64,000 nt of DNA from Orthonyx spaldingii. Lineage: Eukaryota; Chordata; Aves; Passeriformes; Orthonychidae. The position numbers and the translations under genes are program-made. Below the pieces are notes generated by a model. The model was not told where the DNA came from, made no database searches, and saw only the letters and a program-made list of their open reading frames with translations. The stretch spans positions 1,353,443 through 1,417,442 of the forward strand of contig VZTJ01004192.1 in assembly GCA_013397795.1 (NCBI GenBank). Reading direction: 5' to 3'. Position 1 is the stretch's first letter. Each line of letters opens with the position of its first letter. Positions 63,424 to 64,000 of this stretch are shown one piece after another.

Positions 63424-63986
63424 TGTCGTTCAGTTGGGGTAGAGTTAATTTCTTCTCAGGAGTTGTTGCAGTGCTGTGTTTTGGATTTGGAATGAGAGTG
63501 TTGTTGATGCTTTGGTTCTTTGCTAAGTCGTGTTTATCCTAAACCAAGGGGGTTTTTTTCCCTTGTCTTGTGCTCTGCCAGTGAGGAGGTTTCCAAAAGA
63601 AACTGGAAGGGTGCATGTCTAGGACAGGTGACCCAAACTGGCCAAAGGAATATTCCATACCATGAAATATCATGCCCAGTACATAAGCTGGGGGAGTTAT
63701 CTGGAAGTGTGGCTGATCTGGGTTTGGGAAGGGGGATCTGTCATCGGTCAGTGGGTGGTGAGAAATTGTGTTGTGCATAACTTAGGGGTTTTTCCCCTTT
63801 TATTAGCATTATTTACCATTATTGTTGCATTTTACTTTATTTTCAACCATTAAACTGTTCTTATCTAGATCTACAAGTTTCACTTTGATCCTCCTTCCCA
63901 TTCCACCAGAGTGGGGCTGAAGGAAAGGAGAGCTGAGTGAGCGCCTGTGTGGTGTTTTATCTCCAGCTGGGTTTAAAACCATAACA
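63424..63986 (+). mobile_element. Endogenous retrovirus LTR (solo or edge LTR)
   Basis: A 563-base unit starts TGTC and ends AACA, the usual retroviral terminal signature. Its blocks (GGGTAGAGTTAATTTCTTCT, TGCAGTGCTGTGTTTTGGAT, GACCCAAACTGGCCAAAGGA, ATATTCCATACCATGAAATA, CATCGGTCAGTGGGTGGTGA) match an LTR I know as very abundant in neoavian genomes. Sense is plus: a TATA-like TACATAAG at 63680-63687 and an ATTAAA poly(A) signal at 63849-63854 fall in the order U3-R-U5. The 5-bp flanks GGAGG and GGGGG differ by one base and could be an aged target-site duplication, but they are G-rich and weak. No tRNA primer-binding site follows the LTR, favouring a solo LTR, though only 14 bases remain in the window. 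No viral gene is present. Confidence 0.9.
63680..63854 (+). promoter_or_regulatory. LTR transcription signals (TATA-like to poly(A) signal)
   Basis: TACATAAG at 63680-63687 sits where the LTR's TATA box is expected (TATATAA in relatives), with one substitution that may weaken it. ATTAAA at 63849-63854 sits where the LTR poly(A) signal is expected. Transcription would run rightwards out of the window. Activity cannot be judged from sequence. Confidence 0.5.
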
Positions 63987-64000
63987 GGGGGTATTGCCTG

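Noticed and set aside
1..64000. tRNA genes, CRISPR arrays, bacterial-type operons
   Set aside because: No internal tRNA promoter pairs, no regularly spaced repeats and no tightly packed co-directional genes were seen; the window is vertebrate in character.

Overview
The window looks like non-coding nuclear DNA from a bird. The evidence is several CR1 retrotransposon tails with typical avian 3' ends, an endogenous-retrovirus LTR of a type I know to be abundant in Neoaves, fragments resembling old amniote-wide repeats, AT-rich composition with scarce CpG, and no dense gene packing. It could be a long intron or an intergenic desert; the sequence alone does not decide which. I found no complete protein-coding gene, tRNA, rRNA or CRISPR array. 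Open frames of 60-166 codons occur on both strands, but they overlap each other, lack recognisable domains and often lack an ATG, so I treat them as chance.

Layout: 1-15250 is unique-looking DNA with a decayed TG-rich tract (about 1440-1545) and a CpG-containing pocket with a hairpin (about 5310-5480). A short CR1 tail lies at 15251-15345 and a degraded palindromic MITE-like repeat at about 16962-17055. An old CR1 fragment (about 27110-27285), a predicted minus-strand G-quadruplex (27900-27920) and a POU/homeodomain/RUNX-like cluster (about 28246-28271) follow. CR1 tails lie at 29900-30189 (+), 36219-37505 (-), 41473-42115 (+), 54013-55345 (-) and 58095-58225 (-). The two long minus-strand copies retain recognisable but broken reverse transcriptase (RT) coding sequence, and the copy at 54013-55345 joins endonuclease to RT across an internal deletion. 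An ERV LTR fills 63424-63986 at the right edge.

The most interesting leads are modest: an exon-like unit at 52203-52439 with strong splice signals and an embedded ancient repeat; a possible minus-strand terminal exon at 34155-34319; and several CpG-retaining, homeodomain-motif-rich patches that look like conserved non-coding elements (inference only). I do not see a previously undescribed multi-gene system here.
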